DNA of 64,000 nt, from positions 2,575,501-2,639,500 of the forward strand of contig NZ_LR134318.1 of assembly GCF_900636825.1 (NCBI RefSeq). The letters are read 5' to 3'. Below the pieces are notes generated by a model that made no database searches, was not told where the DNA came from, and saw nothing but the letters and a program-made list of their open reading frames with translations. Position 1 is the first letter of the stretch, and the number at the start of each line of letters is the position of its first letter. Made by a program: the position numbers and the translations under genes. Origin of the DNA: Pseudomonas fluorescens. GTDB lineage: Bacteria; Pseudomonadota; Gammaproteobacteria; Pseudomonadales; Pseudomonadaceae. Shown here piece by piece: positions 7,819 through 16,050 of this stretch.

Positions 7819-8732
7819 GCTTTCGCCCCCCGATTGATAGTCTTCGCCGCGTGGCGGCTGTACAGCGCATAAAGCACCAGCGAGACCAGCAGAATCGCCA
7901 GCAACAGGAACGACAGCGAACTGCCCAGCGGCCAGTTTCGTGCGGTGCCGAACTGCTGCTGGATCAGGTTGCCAATCATCAGCGTCTTGCCGCCGCCAAG
8001 AATCGCCGGGGTGATGAACGCGCCAAGACTCGGCACGAACACCAACAGCGCACCGGCTATCACGCCGGGCATCGACAGCGGCAGGATGATCCGCCGCAAC
8101 GCATGCCAGCGATTGGCGCCAAGGTCATAGGCGGCTTCCACCAGACGCCAGTCGAGTTTTTCCAGTGTCGAGTAGATCGGCAGAATCATGAACGGCAAAA
8201 AGCTGTAGACCAGACCCACGCTCACCGCGAAGTCGTTATAGAGCAGGGTGATGCCGCCGGCACTGGGCAACAGCGCGTTGAGGCTCTGCGCGACCCAGCC
8301 CTGTTCGCGGAGAATGATCAGCCAGGCGTAGTTGCGGATCAGCAGGTTGGTCCAGAAGGGAATGGTGATCAGCAACACCATCAGATTGCGCCGGCGCGGG
8401 GTCAGGCTCGACATCCACAACGCCACCGGAAAGCCGAACAAAAAGCACAACACGGTGGTGCCGCCAGCCTGCAGCACCGAGCGCAACAATGCCTGGGCGT
8501 AAACCCAGTTCAGCTCCAGTTCGCCGTCGAAACCTTCCTGGAAGAACAGCTGCACGTAGCTTTGCAGTTGCCATTGCGCCTGCCAGTCGACGCCGCCGTA
8601 GGTGTTGCGCGGCAGCAAGCTGATGTAACCCATGATCCCCAATGGAATGGCGATCAGGGCGAGCAGGGTCAAAACCACCGGGCTGAGCAATAGTGCGCGG
8701 TTGAGAGCGGGGGAAGTGCTGCTAACGCTCAT
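7815..8732 (-). CDS. ABC transporter permease (PotB-like)
   Basis: A 305-residue permease with an N-terminal anchor (LLSPVVLTLLALIAIPLGI), a periplasmic stretch of about 60 residues, then the five-helix permease core. The EAA loop reads LVEAAYDLGANRWHALRRI. The following PLSMPGVIAGALLVFVPSLG is characteristic of PotB/PotH proteins. It begins one base after the ATPase stop. Together with the PotC-like subunit it would form the inner-membrane channel of the importer. Confidence 0.9.
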   Translation of the reverse strand: MSVSSTSPALNRALLLSPVVLTLLALIAIPLGIMGYISLLPRNTYGGVDWQAQWQLQSYVQLFFQEGFDGELELNWVYAQALLRSVLQAGGTTVLCFLFGFPVALWMSSLTPRRRNLMVLLITIPFWTNLLIRNYAWLIILREQGWVAQSLNALLPSAGGITLLYNDFAVSVGLVYSFLPFMILPIYSTLEKLDWRLVEAAYDLGANRWHALRRIILPLSMPGVIAGALLVFVPSLGAFITPAILGGGKTLMIGNLIQQQFGTARNWPLGSSLSFLLLAILLVSLVLYALYSRHAAKTINRGAKA

Positions 8733-8733
8733 C

Positions 8734-9819
8734 TCAGGCCTCCATCAACAGGCAGGCGTGCGGCGGCAGGTGCACGGCCACGCCTTCGCCGACGGCACGG
8801 CCACGGTTTAGGCCTTCGTTGTTTTCGCGCAGCATGACTTTGATGTCGTTGTGCAGCCGGCACTGGTACAGCGTCGCTGTGCCGACATAGAGCACCGCTT
8901 CAATCACACCACGCAGGTGATGCGGCTGATTGAGGTCGACCAGTTGCGAGCGCTCCGGGCGGAACGCCAGTTGCACATTGCCGCCGGTGAAGCTTTGCTG
9001 CTGACAGGGAATTTCAATCGGCAGGCCGTTGGGCACGAAGAGTTTTTCGTTGTGTTCGCCGTGCTTGAGCTGGCCGGGGAGGAAGTTGATGTCGCCGATG
9101 AACTGGGCGACGAATCGGTGAGTGGGGTGCTCGTAAATATCAGTCGGCGTACCGATCTGCAGGATTTTGCCAGCAGACATCACTGCGATGCGATCGGACA
9201 GGGTCAGCGCTTCTTCCTGATCGTGGGTGACGAAAATGAACGTAATGCCGGCTTCTTTCTGCACGCGCTTGAGTTCAACCTGCATTTCCTTGCGCAGCTT
9301 CAGGTCTAGCGCCGACAGCGGTTCGTCCAACAGCAGCACTTTCGGTTTCGGCGCCAGGGCACGGGCCAGCGCTACGCGCTGCTGTTGGCCACCGGACAAT
9401 TCAGCCGGTTTGCGCCCGGCCAGGTGCTCCATTTGCACCAGCGCGAGCATCTCGCTGACCCGATCCGGAATCGACTTGCGTTGAAGACCCTGCATCTCGA
9501 GCCCGAAGGCGATATTCTGCGCCACACTCATGTGCGGAAACAGCGCGTAACTTTGGAACACCGTGTTGACCCGGCGCTTGAACGGCGGCAGATCGTTGAC
9601 CGGTTCGCCAGCCAGGCGAATCTCGCCTTCGCTGACGTGCTCGAAGCCGGCAATGGTGCGCAGCAAGGTGGTTTTGCCGCAGCCCGAGGGGCCAAGCAGG
9701 GTGAAGAATTCGTTATCGGCGATGTTCACCGACACGTTGTCGAGGGCTGGCGCCAGGCCAGGATCGTCAGAATATCGTTTTGAAACATTGCGCACTTCAA
9801 TTGCTGTTGGCTGACCCAT
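8734..9819 (-). CDS. ABC transporter ATP-binding protein (PotA-like)
   Basis: A 361-residue ATPase of the polyamine/iron class. Walker A is GPSGCGKTT (residues 43-51), the Q-loop lies in NTVFQSYALFPHM, the signature is LSGGQQQR, Walker B is VLLLDEPLSALD, and the switch His is in FVTHDQEEAL. A C-terminal TOBE-type regulatory region (about 280-361) contains AFRPERSQL. It is the promoter-proximal gene of the minus-strand operon and faces the GntR gene across a 140-base divergent promoter region that holds repeated GCAAT boxes. Confidence 0.92.
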   Translation of the reverse strand: MGQPTAIEVRNVSKRYSDDPGLAPALDNVSVNIADNEFFTLLGPSGCGKTTLLRTIAGFEHVSEGEIRLAGEPVNDLPPFKRRVNTVFQSYALFPHMSVAQNIAFGLEMQGLQRKSIPDRVSEMLALVQMEHLAGRKPAELSGGQQQRVALARALAPKPKVLLLDEPLSALDLKLRKEMQVELKRVQKEAGITFIFVTHDQEEALTLSDRIAVMSAGKILQIGTPTDIYEHPTHRFVAQFIGDINFLPGQLKHGEHNEKLFVPNGLPIEIPCQQQSFTGGNVQLAFRPERSQLVDLNQPHHLRGVIEAVLYVGTATLYQCRLHNDIKVMLRENNEGLNRGRAVGEGVAVHLPPHACLLMEA

Positions 9820-9820
9820 A

Positions 9821-9866
9821 TTGGTGCAATCCTTTATTTATTGTATGCAATATCTGAATGCAATTT
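9821..9866. promoter_or_regulatory. Candidate operator for the GntR regulator
   Basis: In the divergent gap between the ABC operon and the GntR gene the hexamer TGCAAT occurs three times (about 9825, 9846 and 9858), the middle one as ATTGTATGCAAT, an inverted ATTG/CAAT pair. Spacing and position just upstream of the ABC ATPase start fit an autoregulated GntR operator. Inferred from sequence only; no binding consensus for this regulator is known to me. Confidence 0.45.
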
Positions 9867-9959
9867 AGAAATACCCGGATTAATCTGCGCGTGCAACCCC
9901 CTTTTTCCGTGGCCAGTCATCGCCAGGGGCGGGTTGCCCGACGCTAAAGGAGTGTTCGA

Positions 9960-10649
9960 ATGACCGAGAAGAAGCTGGAAACCACGGTCGACCGCGTCTA
10001 CCAAGGGGTTTACGAGGCGATCAGCAAGCGTTCGCTGCGACCCGGAATGAAGCTGGGTGAGGCATCGCTGGCCGAATTATTCAATGTCAGCCGTACGTCG
10101 GTGCGCGCGGCGTTGAAGCAATTGGAGGCCGACGGACTGGTCACCACTGAGCCCAATAAAGGTGCGTCGGTGTCATTGCCGAGCAACGAAGAGATCCGTT
10201 CGCTGTTCGAAACCCGTCGGCTGATCGAGATCGGTATCGTCACCGAACTGTGCCGACGCAAGGACAGCGCCGCGATGCAGGACCTGCGGGAGCACCTGCT
10301 GCTGGAAGATGCCGCCCACGCTGCCGGGGATCATGAACGGCTGATTCATCTGCTCGGCGAATTTCACATCAAACTGGCGCGCAGCTTGAACAATCCGGTC
10401 CTGATCGACTGGTTTCAGAAGCTGATCTCCCGCGCCTCGCTGTACGCTGCCGCGCTCGATGACGACAGTCACGAAGTCTGCCGCGACGATGAACATCTTC
10501 GCTTGATCGAGTACATCGAGGCCGGCAATCAGAGCGCGGCCATTGAGCTGACCTGCATGCATTTGAATGGCATCGAAAAGGCCATTCTCGACGTCGCCGC
10601 GAAGATGAAAACTGGCTACCATCCGCTCAAGCACCTGATTGGGGTGTGA
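9960..10649 (+). CDS. GntR-family transcriptional regulator (FadR/FCD subfamily)
   Basis: A 229-residue regulator. The N-terminal winged helix (about residues 10-75) shows the GntR pattern: VYEAISKRSLRPGMKLGEAS, LAELFNVSRTSVRAALKQLE and DGLVTTEPNKGASV. The remainder is an all-helical FCD ligand-binding domain with RRLIEIGIVTELCR and a metal- or ligand-type His in LLGEFHIKLA. A strong AAAGGAG lies 7 bases before the ATG. It is divergent from the ABC-transporter/deaminase operon, so that operon is the likely target, with the imported compound or its product as effector. Confidence 0.9.
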   Translation: MTEKKLETTVDRVYQGVYEAISKRSLRPGMKLGEASLAELFNVSRTSVRAALKQLEADGLVTTEPNKGASVSLPSNEEIRSLFETRRLIEIGIVTELCRRKDSAAMQDLREHLLLEDAAHAAGDHERLIHLLGEFHIKLARSLNNPVLIDWFQKLISRASLYAAALDDDSHEVCRDDEHLRLIEYIEAGNQSAAIELTCMHLNGIEKAILDVAAKMKTGYHPLKHLIGV

Positions 10650-10782
10650 TCATCCGCCGGCGATGAAGTCGGCTATAACTCAATGAAACCAATGCGGATC
10701 AAGGCGCTCGAAACACTCGGGCGTCGCGTTTCACTGGCGTAGCGCTCAATCGGGCAACCAGCACAGGACACCGAGTCAGTCG

Positions 10783-12894
10783 ATGGAGTTTTTATCCAAT
10801 AGCCACGGTTGCGAAGGCTGGAAGGGCGAAATGGCCGGGCGCATTTGTGCGTTCGACTGGAGCAACACCGAGCTTGGCCCGCTGGCCCATTGGCCAGCCA
10901 GTCTGTGCAACACCGTGCAATTGATGCTGGCCTCGCCACTGCCCATGGTCATGCTGTGGGGCCGTGCCGGCTTCATGGTCTATAACGACGCTTATTCGCA
11001 GTTTGCCGGTGGACGGCATCCGTATCTGCTCGGTTCGCCGGTCGAACTCGGGTGGCCGGAAGTCGCCGAGTTCAATCGGCATGTGGTCGATACCTGTCTG
11101 GCCGGCGGCACCTTGTCGTTTCGCAACAAGCATTTAGTGCTGTTGCGTGATGGCGTCCCGGAAGATGTCTGGCTCGACCTTTATTACAGCCCGGTGGCCA
11201 ACGACGCTGGCGCGCCCGCCGGGGTCATGGCGATGGTGGTGGAAACTACCGAACTGGTGATCTCGGAGCGACTGCGTCAGGAGGCGGAGGACGCTTATCG
11301 AGCCGATAACGAACGGGTGCGTCTGGCGTTGAATGCCGGCGCTTTGCTCGGCTCGTTCGTCTGGGACGTGAAAAACAATACGTTGTCGGCTGACGAGCGT
11401 TTCGCTCGCACATTCTCCTATCCGCAGGATCAGGACCTGAGCAATCTGCCCCAGGACATCGCCGAATCGCGTATTCATCCGGATGATGTCGAATGGGTGC
11501 GCGAGCGGGTCGACCAATCCGTGCAGACCGGCGAACCGTATAACGCCGAGTATCGGGTTCGACGCAATGACGGGCAGTATCTGTGGGTGCTGGCCAGCGG
11601 TGGTTGCGAGTTCGATGAACATGGCCGGCCGTTGCGTTTTCCTGGCGTACTGATCGATATCCACGAACGCAAGAACGCCGAAGAGTCGCTCCTCAAATTC
11701 ACCCGTAATCTCGAACAGCGTGTGGCTGATGAGGTCGAGGCGCGGATGGCCGCCGAGGAGCAATTGCGCCAGTCGCAGAAGCTCGAATCCATCGGTGGAC
11801 TTACCGGCGGCGTCGCCCATGACTTCAATAATCTGCTGCAGGTAATCGCCGGGAATCTGCATTTGCTCGCGCGCCATGAGCCCGACAATGCCAACGTGCA
11901 ACGGCGCGTCAGTGCCTCGCTGGCCGCCGTCGAGCGCGGCGCCAAACTGTCTTCGCAACTGCTTGCGTTTGCCCGACGGCAACCGCTGTCGCCAGCGGTG
12001 TGTAATCCGCAGCAGATTTTCGAAGGCGTCGGCGAATTGCTCCAGCGGGCACTCGGCGAAACCATTCAGATTGATGTGCAATTGCCGCAAGCGCCGTGGC
12101 ACATCAATGTCGACCGCAATCAGCTGGAAAACGCGATTCTGAATCTGGCGATCAACGCCCGTGATGCCATGAAAGGTGAGGGCACCATTGGCCTGAGCGC
12201 GGCGAACGTTCGTCTGGGTGCGGAGTTTTGCAACGGCAAAGGCATCGGCCCCGGCGATTTTGTCCGGGTCGCGGTCAGCGATAGCGGCGTGGGTATCCCG
12301 CCGCATATTCTCGAGCAGGTGTTCGAGCCATTCTTCACCACCAAGGCCGACGGTCAGGGCACCGGGCTGGGGCTGAGCATGGTGTTCGGCTTCGTCAAGC
12401 AGAGCGGCGGGCATGTCGAGATCGACAGTGAACTCGGCAAGGGCACGTGCGTGCAGTTGTATTTCCCGCGCAGTCTGCGGCCGATTCTGAATGATTCGCC
12501 CAGCCTGCCGCGGCAGCAGAGCGGTGGTCATGAAACGCTGTTGGTGGTCGAAGACAACGATGCGGTGCGCGCTTCGGCGGTCGAATTGTTGCGCGAAGAA
12601 GGCTATCGGGTGCTGACCGCCGCCAATGGCGACGTGGCGATGCAAATGTTGCTCGAAGGTGCTGAAGTAGATCTGATTTTTACCGACGTGGTCATGCCGG
12701 GGCTGATCAAAAGTTCTGACCTGGCCGCGTGGGCCAAGGTACAGACGCCGCCCGTGCCGGTCCTGTTCACCTCTGGACATACCCGCGACATCATTTCGCG
12801 CAATCACCAACTCAGCCCGGACACGCATCTGCTCGGCAAGCCCTACAGCCCGCACGCGTTATTGCAAATGTTGCGTGCGGTGTTGAGTGCCTGA
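10783..12894 (+). CDS. Hybrid sensor histidine kinase with PAS domains and receiver
   Basis: A 703-residue cytoplasmic hybrid kinase with no membrane segments. The N-terminus (about 10-150) is a PAS/GAF-like sensor region (WSNTELGPLAHWP; MLWGRAGFMVYND). A second PAS follows (about 175-300), with PAC text YNAEYRVRRNDGQYLWV. Next come a HisKA-type H-box (LTGGVAHDFNNLLQVIAGNL, about 340-360), an N-box (NAILNLAINARDAM), G-boxes (DSGVGIPPHI; GTGLGLSMVFGF), and a C-terminal receiver (LLVVEDNDAVRAS; acceptor Asp in LIFTDVVMPG). ATG 10783 is taken as start although the nearest AGGA is rather far upstream. No adjacent response regulator; signal unknown. Confidence 0.88.
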   Translation: MEFLSNSHGCEGWKGEMAGRICAFDWSNTELGPLAHWPASLCNTVQLMLASPLPMVMLWGRAGFMVYNDAYSQFAGGRHPYLLGSPVELGWPEVAEFNRHVVDTCLAGGTLSFRNKHLVLLRDGVPEDVWLDLYYSPVANDAGAPAGVMAMVVETTELVISERLRQEAEDAYRADNERVRLALNAGALLGSFVWDVKNNTLSADERFARTFSYPQDQDLSNLPQDIAESRIHPDDVEWVRERVDQSVQTGEPYNAEYRVRRNDGQYLWVLASGGCEFDEHGRPLRFPGVLIDIHERKNAEESLLKFTRNLEQRVADEVEARMAAEEQLRQSQKLESIGGLTGGVAHDFNNLLQVIAGNLHLLARHEPDNANVQRRVSASLAAVERGAKLSSQLLAFARRQPLSPAVCNPQQIFEGVGELLQRALGETIQIDVQLPQAPWHINVDRNQLENAILNLAINARDAMKGEGTIGLSAANVRLGAEFCNGKGIGPGDFVRVAVSDSGVGIPPHILEQVFEPFFTTKADGQGTGLGLSMVFGFVKQSGGHVEIDSELGKGTCVQLYFPRSLRPILNDSPSLPRQQSGGHETLLVVEDNDAVRASAVELLREEGYRVLTAANGDVAMQMLLEGAEVDLIFTDVVMPGLIKSSDLAAWAKVQTPPVPVLFTSGHTRDIISRNHQLSPDTHLLGKPYSPHALLQMLRAVLSA

Positions 12895-12911
12895 GGCGCG
12901 CACAGTTTTGC

Positions 12912-13032
12912 TGTGGCGAGGGGATTTATCCCCGATCGACTGCGCAGCAGTCGTAGATCCTGAATATGCGGTTCGAGCGAAAATCGGCAGGGGAGCGCTG
13001 CGCACTCCATCGGGGATGAATCCCCTCGCCCC
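12912..13032. repeat. REP doublet, GGCGAGGGGATTTATCCCCG family
   Basis: The left copy (TGTGGCGAGGGGATTTATCC) and right inverted copy (CATCGGGGATGAATCCCCTC) bracket about 75 bases. It lies between the hybrid kinase gene and the uvrA-like gene, ending about 70 bases before the latter. A second doublet of this family is at 44857. Confidence 0.85.
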
Positions 13033-13100
13033 AATGATCCTGCTCATCTCGAGGGTCGCTGTTGTTCCGCAGATCGTTACTATCCAGACAAGGCCCGCCC

Positions 13101-15734
13101 ATGACTTCCAAGCGTAACTCCAAAGCGCCCGCCGGCATGGTTCGAGTGCGTGGTGCGCGTGAACACAATCTGAAGAATGTCGATGTCGATATCCCCCGCG
13201 ATGCGCTGGTGGTGTTCACCGGTGTGTCCGGTTCCGGCAAATCTTCGCTGGCGTTTTCCACGTTGTATGCCGAGGCGCAGCGGCGTTACTTCGAATCCGT
13301 GGCGCCATACGCGCGGCGGCTGATCGACCAGGTCGGGGTGCCGGATGTCGACTCCATCGAAGGTCTGCCGCCCGCTGTGGCGTTGCAACAGCAACGCGGT
13401 ACGCCGAGCGCGCGGTCTTCGGTCGGCAGCGTCACAACTCTGTCGAGTCTGATCCGCATGCTCTATTCGCGCGCCGGCAGTTATCCGCCGGGGCAACCGA
13501 TGCTGTACGCCGAAGATTTCTCGCCGAATACACCGCAAGGCGCCTGCTCGCAATGCCACGGGCTTGGGCGGGTTTACGAAGTCACCGAAGCGCTGATGGT
13601 GCCGGATCCGAACCTGACCATCCGCCAACGCGCGGTCGCATCCTGGCCGCTGGCGTGGCAGGGGCAGAACCTGCGCGACATCCTGGTGACCATGGGCATC
13701 GACGTCGATATTCCCTGGAACAAACTGCCGAAAAAGCAGCGTGACTGGATTCTCTTCACCGAAGAAACGCCGACGGTTCCCGTCTACGCCGGGCTGACCC
13801 CGGAAGAAACTCGCGTCGCCCTCAAACGCAAGATGGAGCCGAGCTATCAGGGCACCTTCACCGGTGCGCGGCGCTACATCCTGCACACGTTCACCCATTC
13901 GCAGAGCGCGCTGATGAAGAAGCGCGTTTCGCAGTTCATGCGCGGCAGTCCTTGCCCGTTGTGTGACGGCAAGCGCCTGAAGCGCGAGGCGCTGTCGGTG
14001 ACGTTTGCCGGGTACGACATCGGCGAGCTGTCGCAGATGCCGCTGTTGCAAGTCGCCGAAGTGCTGCGGCCAGTTGCGGCGGCGAATTATCTGGAACACG
14101 CCGACGAGACCGGTGAGACCCTCACGCATGCGCAAACCCGCGAGGCTCGCCAGCAGCGCGTGGCCGCCGGTGCCAGCGGGCACGCCAGCGCTCCGGATGT
14201 GCGGCATACGCCGAATCTGTCGCTGGAGAAGCGTCTGGCAGCGCAGCGGATCGCCGAAGATCTGCTGGAGCGGGTCAGCACGCTGACGGATCTGGGCCTC
14301 GGTTACCTGGCCCTGGAACGCAGCACGCCGACGCTGTCGTCCGGCGAGTTGCAGCGTCTGCGGCTGGCGACGCAATTGGGCTCGCAGCTGTTCGGCGTGA
14401 TCTATGTACTCGACGAGCCGTCCGCCGGTTTGCATCCGGCTGATGGCGAGGCGTTGTTTGCAGCGCTGCAGCGCTTGAAGGCTGACGGCAATACCTTGTT
14501 CGTGGTTGAGCATGACGTGGAAACGATGCGTCGCGCCGACTGGCTGATCGATGTCGGCCCGGCGGCGGGAGAGAAGGGCGGGCGCGTGCTGTACAGCGGC
14601 CCGCCCGCCGGACTCGCCGAGATTGCGGATTCGCAGACCCGCGCTTATCTGTTCGCTGAGCAACAAGGTGCCGCTCGCACCGCGCGTACGCCGAGCGGCT
14701 GGCTGAAGCTGGAGGGCATCACCCGAAATAATCTGAATAGTCTCAGCGCCGAGTTTCCGCTGGGCTGCTTCACGTCAGTGACCGGCGTGTCCGGCTCCGG
14801 CAAATCCAGTCTGGTCAGTCAGGCCTTGCTGGAACTGGTGGGCGCGCAGTTGGGGCGTCCTGTGGTCGAAGCCGAAGCGGATGAGCCCAGTCTTGAAGAC
14901 GATGCACCGCCGCCCAGCAGCGGCCAGATCACGGCGGGGCTGGATTCGATCAAGCGTCTGGTTCAGGTCGATCAGAAACCGATCGGGCGCACGCCGCGTT
15001 CGAACCTCGCGACCTACACCGGGCTGTTCGACAATGTGCGCAAACTGTTCGCCGCGACTGCTGAGGCGCGTGACGCCGGGTATGACGCCGGGCAATTTTC
15101 TTTCAACGTCGCCAAGGGCCGCTGCGCCACCTGCGAGGGCGAGGGGTTTGTCAGCGTTGAGTTGTTGTTCATGCCCAGCGTGTACGCGCCGTGCCCGACC
15201 TGCCACGGCGCTCGCTATAACCCGCAGACCCTGGCGATTCGCTGGCAAGGCCTGAGCATCGCGCAGGTGCTGCAACTGACGGTGGATGAGGCTGTAACGG
15301 TGTTTGCCGGGCAGCCGGGGATCCGTCGTTCGCTGGAAGTGCTGCGCGATATTGGCCTGGGTTATCTGCGCTTGGGGCAACCGGCGACGGAACTGTCCGG
15401 CGGTGAGGCGCAGCGGATCAAACTGGCGACCGAATTGCAACGCACCCAGCGCGGCGCGACGCTGTACGTGCTGGATGAACCGACCACGGGGCTGCATCCG
15501 CGCGACGTCGATCGGTTGCTGGAACAACTCGATACGCTGGTGACGGCGGGGCACACGGTGATCGTGGTCGAGCATGAAATGCGCGTGGTGGCGCAAAGTG
15601 ATTGGGTGATCGACATCGGTCCGGGGGCGGGGGATCAGGGCGGCCGCATTGTTGCGGCGGGCACCCCGCAGAAAGTCGCGGCCAGCAAGAAAAGCAAGAC
15701 TGCGCCTTTTCTCGCGCGAGCGCTAAGCCGATGA
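13101..15734 (+). CDS. UvrA-like excinuclease ATPase paralogue (UvrA2 type)
   Basis: An 877-residue protein with two ABC ATPase halves of the UvrA fold. Each half has Walker [11 protein letters not shown], a UvrA-type zinc module (CSQCHGLG with [16 protein letters not shown] with CPTCHGAR) and a signature ([34 protein letters not shown]). Housekeeping UvrA is about 940 residues; this one is shorter in the region that carries the UvrB-binding and insertion domains, as in class II UvrA paralogues linked to DNA-damage or drug tolerance. The ATG at 13101 has AAGG 7 bases upstream and fits homologue starts. It stands alone with REP doublets on both sides; no uvrB or transporter gene is nearby. Confidence 0.85.
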   Translation: MTSKRNSKAPAGMVRVRGAREHNLKNVDVDIPRDALVVFTGVSGSGKSSLAFSTLYAEAQRRYFESVAPYARRLIDQVGVPDVDSIEGLPPAVALQQQRGTPSARSSVGSVTTLSSLIRMLYSRAGSYPPGQPMLYAEDFSPNTPQGACSQCHGLGRVYEVTEALMVPDPNLTIRQRAVASWPLAWQGQNLRDILVTMGIDVDIPWNKLPKKQRDWILFTEETPTVPVYAGLTPEETRVALKRKMEPSYQGTFTGARRYILHTFTHSQSALMKKRVSQFMRGSPCPLCDGKRLKREALSVTFAGYDIGELSQMPLLQVAEVLRPVAAANYLEHADETGETLTHAQTREARQQRVAAGASGHASAPDVRHTPNLSLEKRLAAQRIAEDLLERVSTLTDLGLGYLALERSTPTLSSGELQRLRLATQLGSQLFGVIYVLDEPSAGLHPADGEALFAALQRLKADGNTLFVVEHDVETMRRADWLIDVGPAAGEKGGRVLYSGPPAGLAEIADSQTRAYLFAEQQGAARTARTPSGWLKLEGITRNNLNSLSAEFPLGCFTSVTGVSGSGKSSLVSQALLELVGAQLGRPVVEAEADEPSLEDDAPPPSSGQITAGLDSIKRLVQVDQKPIGRTPRSNLATYTGLFDNVRKLFAATAEARDAGYDAGQFSFNVAKGRCATCEGEGFVSVELLFMPSVYAPCPTCHGARYNPQTLAIRWQGLSIAQVLQLTVDEAVTVFAGQPGIRRSLEVLRDIGLGYLRLGQPATELSGGEAQRIKLATELQRTQRGATLYVLDEPTTGLHPRDVDRLLEQLDTLVTAGHTVIVVEHEMRVVAQSDWVIDIGPGAGDQGGRIVAAGTPQKVAASKKSKTAPFLARALSR

Positions 15735-15753
15735 TCGCGGCGCTCAGACCGAC

Positions 15754-15852
15754 GCCATCGCTAGCAGGGCTAGCTCCCACAGGGTTTTGCGGTGAATCTG
15801 GAGTTGTTGCGGCACACATCATCTAATGTGGGCCAGCCCTGCTGGCGATAGC
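15754..15852. repeat. REP doublet after the uvrA-like gene
   Basis: Inverted pair CCATCGCTAGCAGGGCTAGC / GGCCAGCCCTGCTGGCGATA with a spacer of about 50 bases. It is the first element in the 317-base gap (15735-16050) between the uvrA-like gene and the convergent stressosome operon. That gap holds three REP-type elements and no gene. Confidence 0.85.
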
Positions 15853-15898
15853 GGTGTGTCAGTCAGCTCATTTCTACAGGCATAACCTCATTCTGTAC

Positions 15899-15975
15899 GA
15901 GCTGCGGCACGCTGCGATCTTTGACGTTGGAGATCAAAAGATCGCAGCCTCGTTTCACTCGACAGCTCCTACGGG
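15899..15975. repeat. REP doublet, GCTGCGATCTTTGACG family
   Basis: Inverted pair GAGCTGCGGCACGCTGCGAT / AAAAGATCGCAGCCTCGTTT ... ACAGCTCCTAC. Second element in the gap between convergent genes. Confidence 0.8.
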
Positions 15976-16014
15976 GATTTGCGGTGTGCTGGGGATTGAT
16001 GCGGCACACAAAAC

Positions 16015-16047
16015 CTTGTGGGAGCCAGCCCTGCTGGCGATGGCGGC
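16015..16047. repeat. Single REP half-element
   Basis: An unpaired copy of the TGGGAGCCAGCCCTGCTGGC element abuts the stop codon of the two-receiver sensor kinase. Its internal palindrome (CCAGCCCTGCTGG) alone can form a small hairpin. Confidence 0.7.
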
Positions 16048-16050
16048 GCG

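Noticed and set aside
5959..9819. Firm assignment as a polyamine (potABCD) transporter
   Set aside because: Family similarity is clear, but linkage to deaminase-like enzymes makes another amine or heterocycle equally likely, so pot gene names were not assigned.
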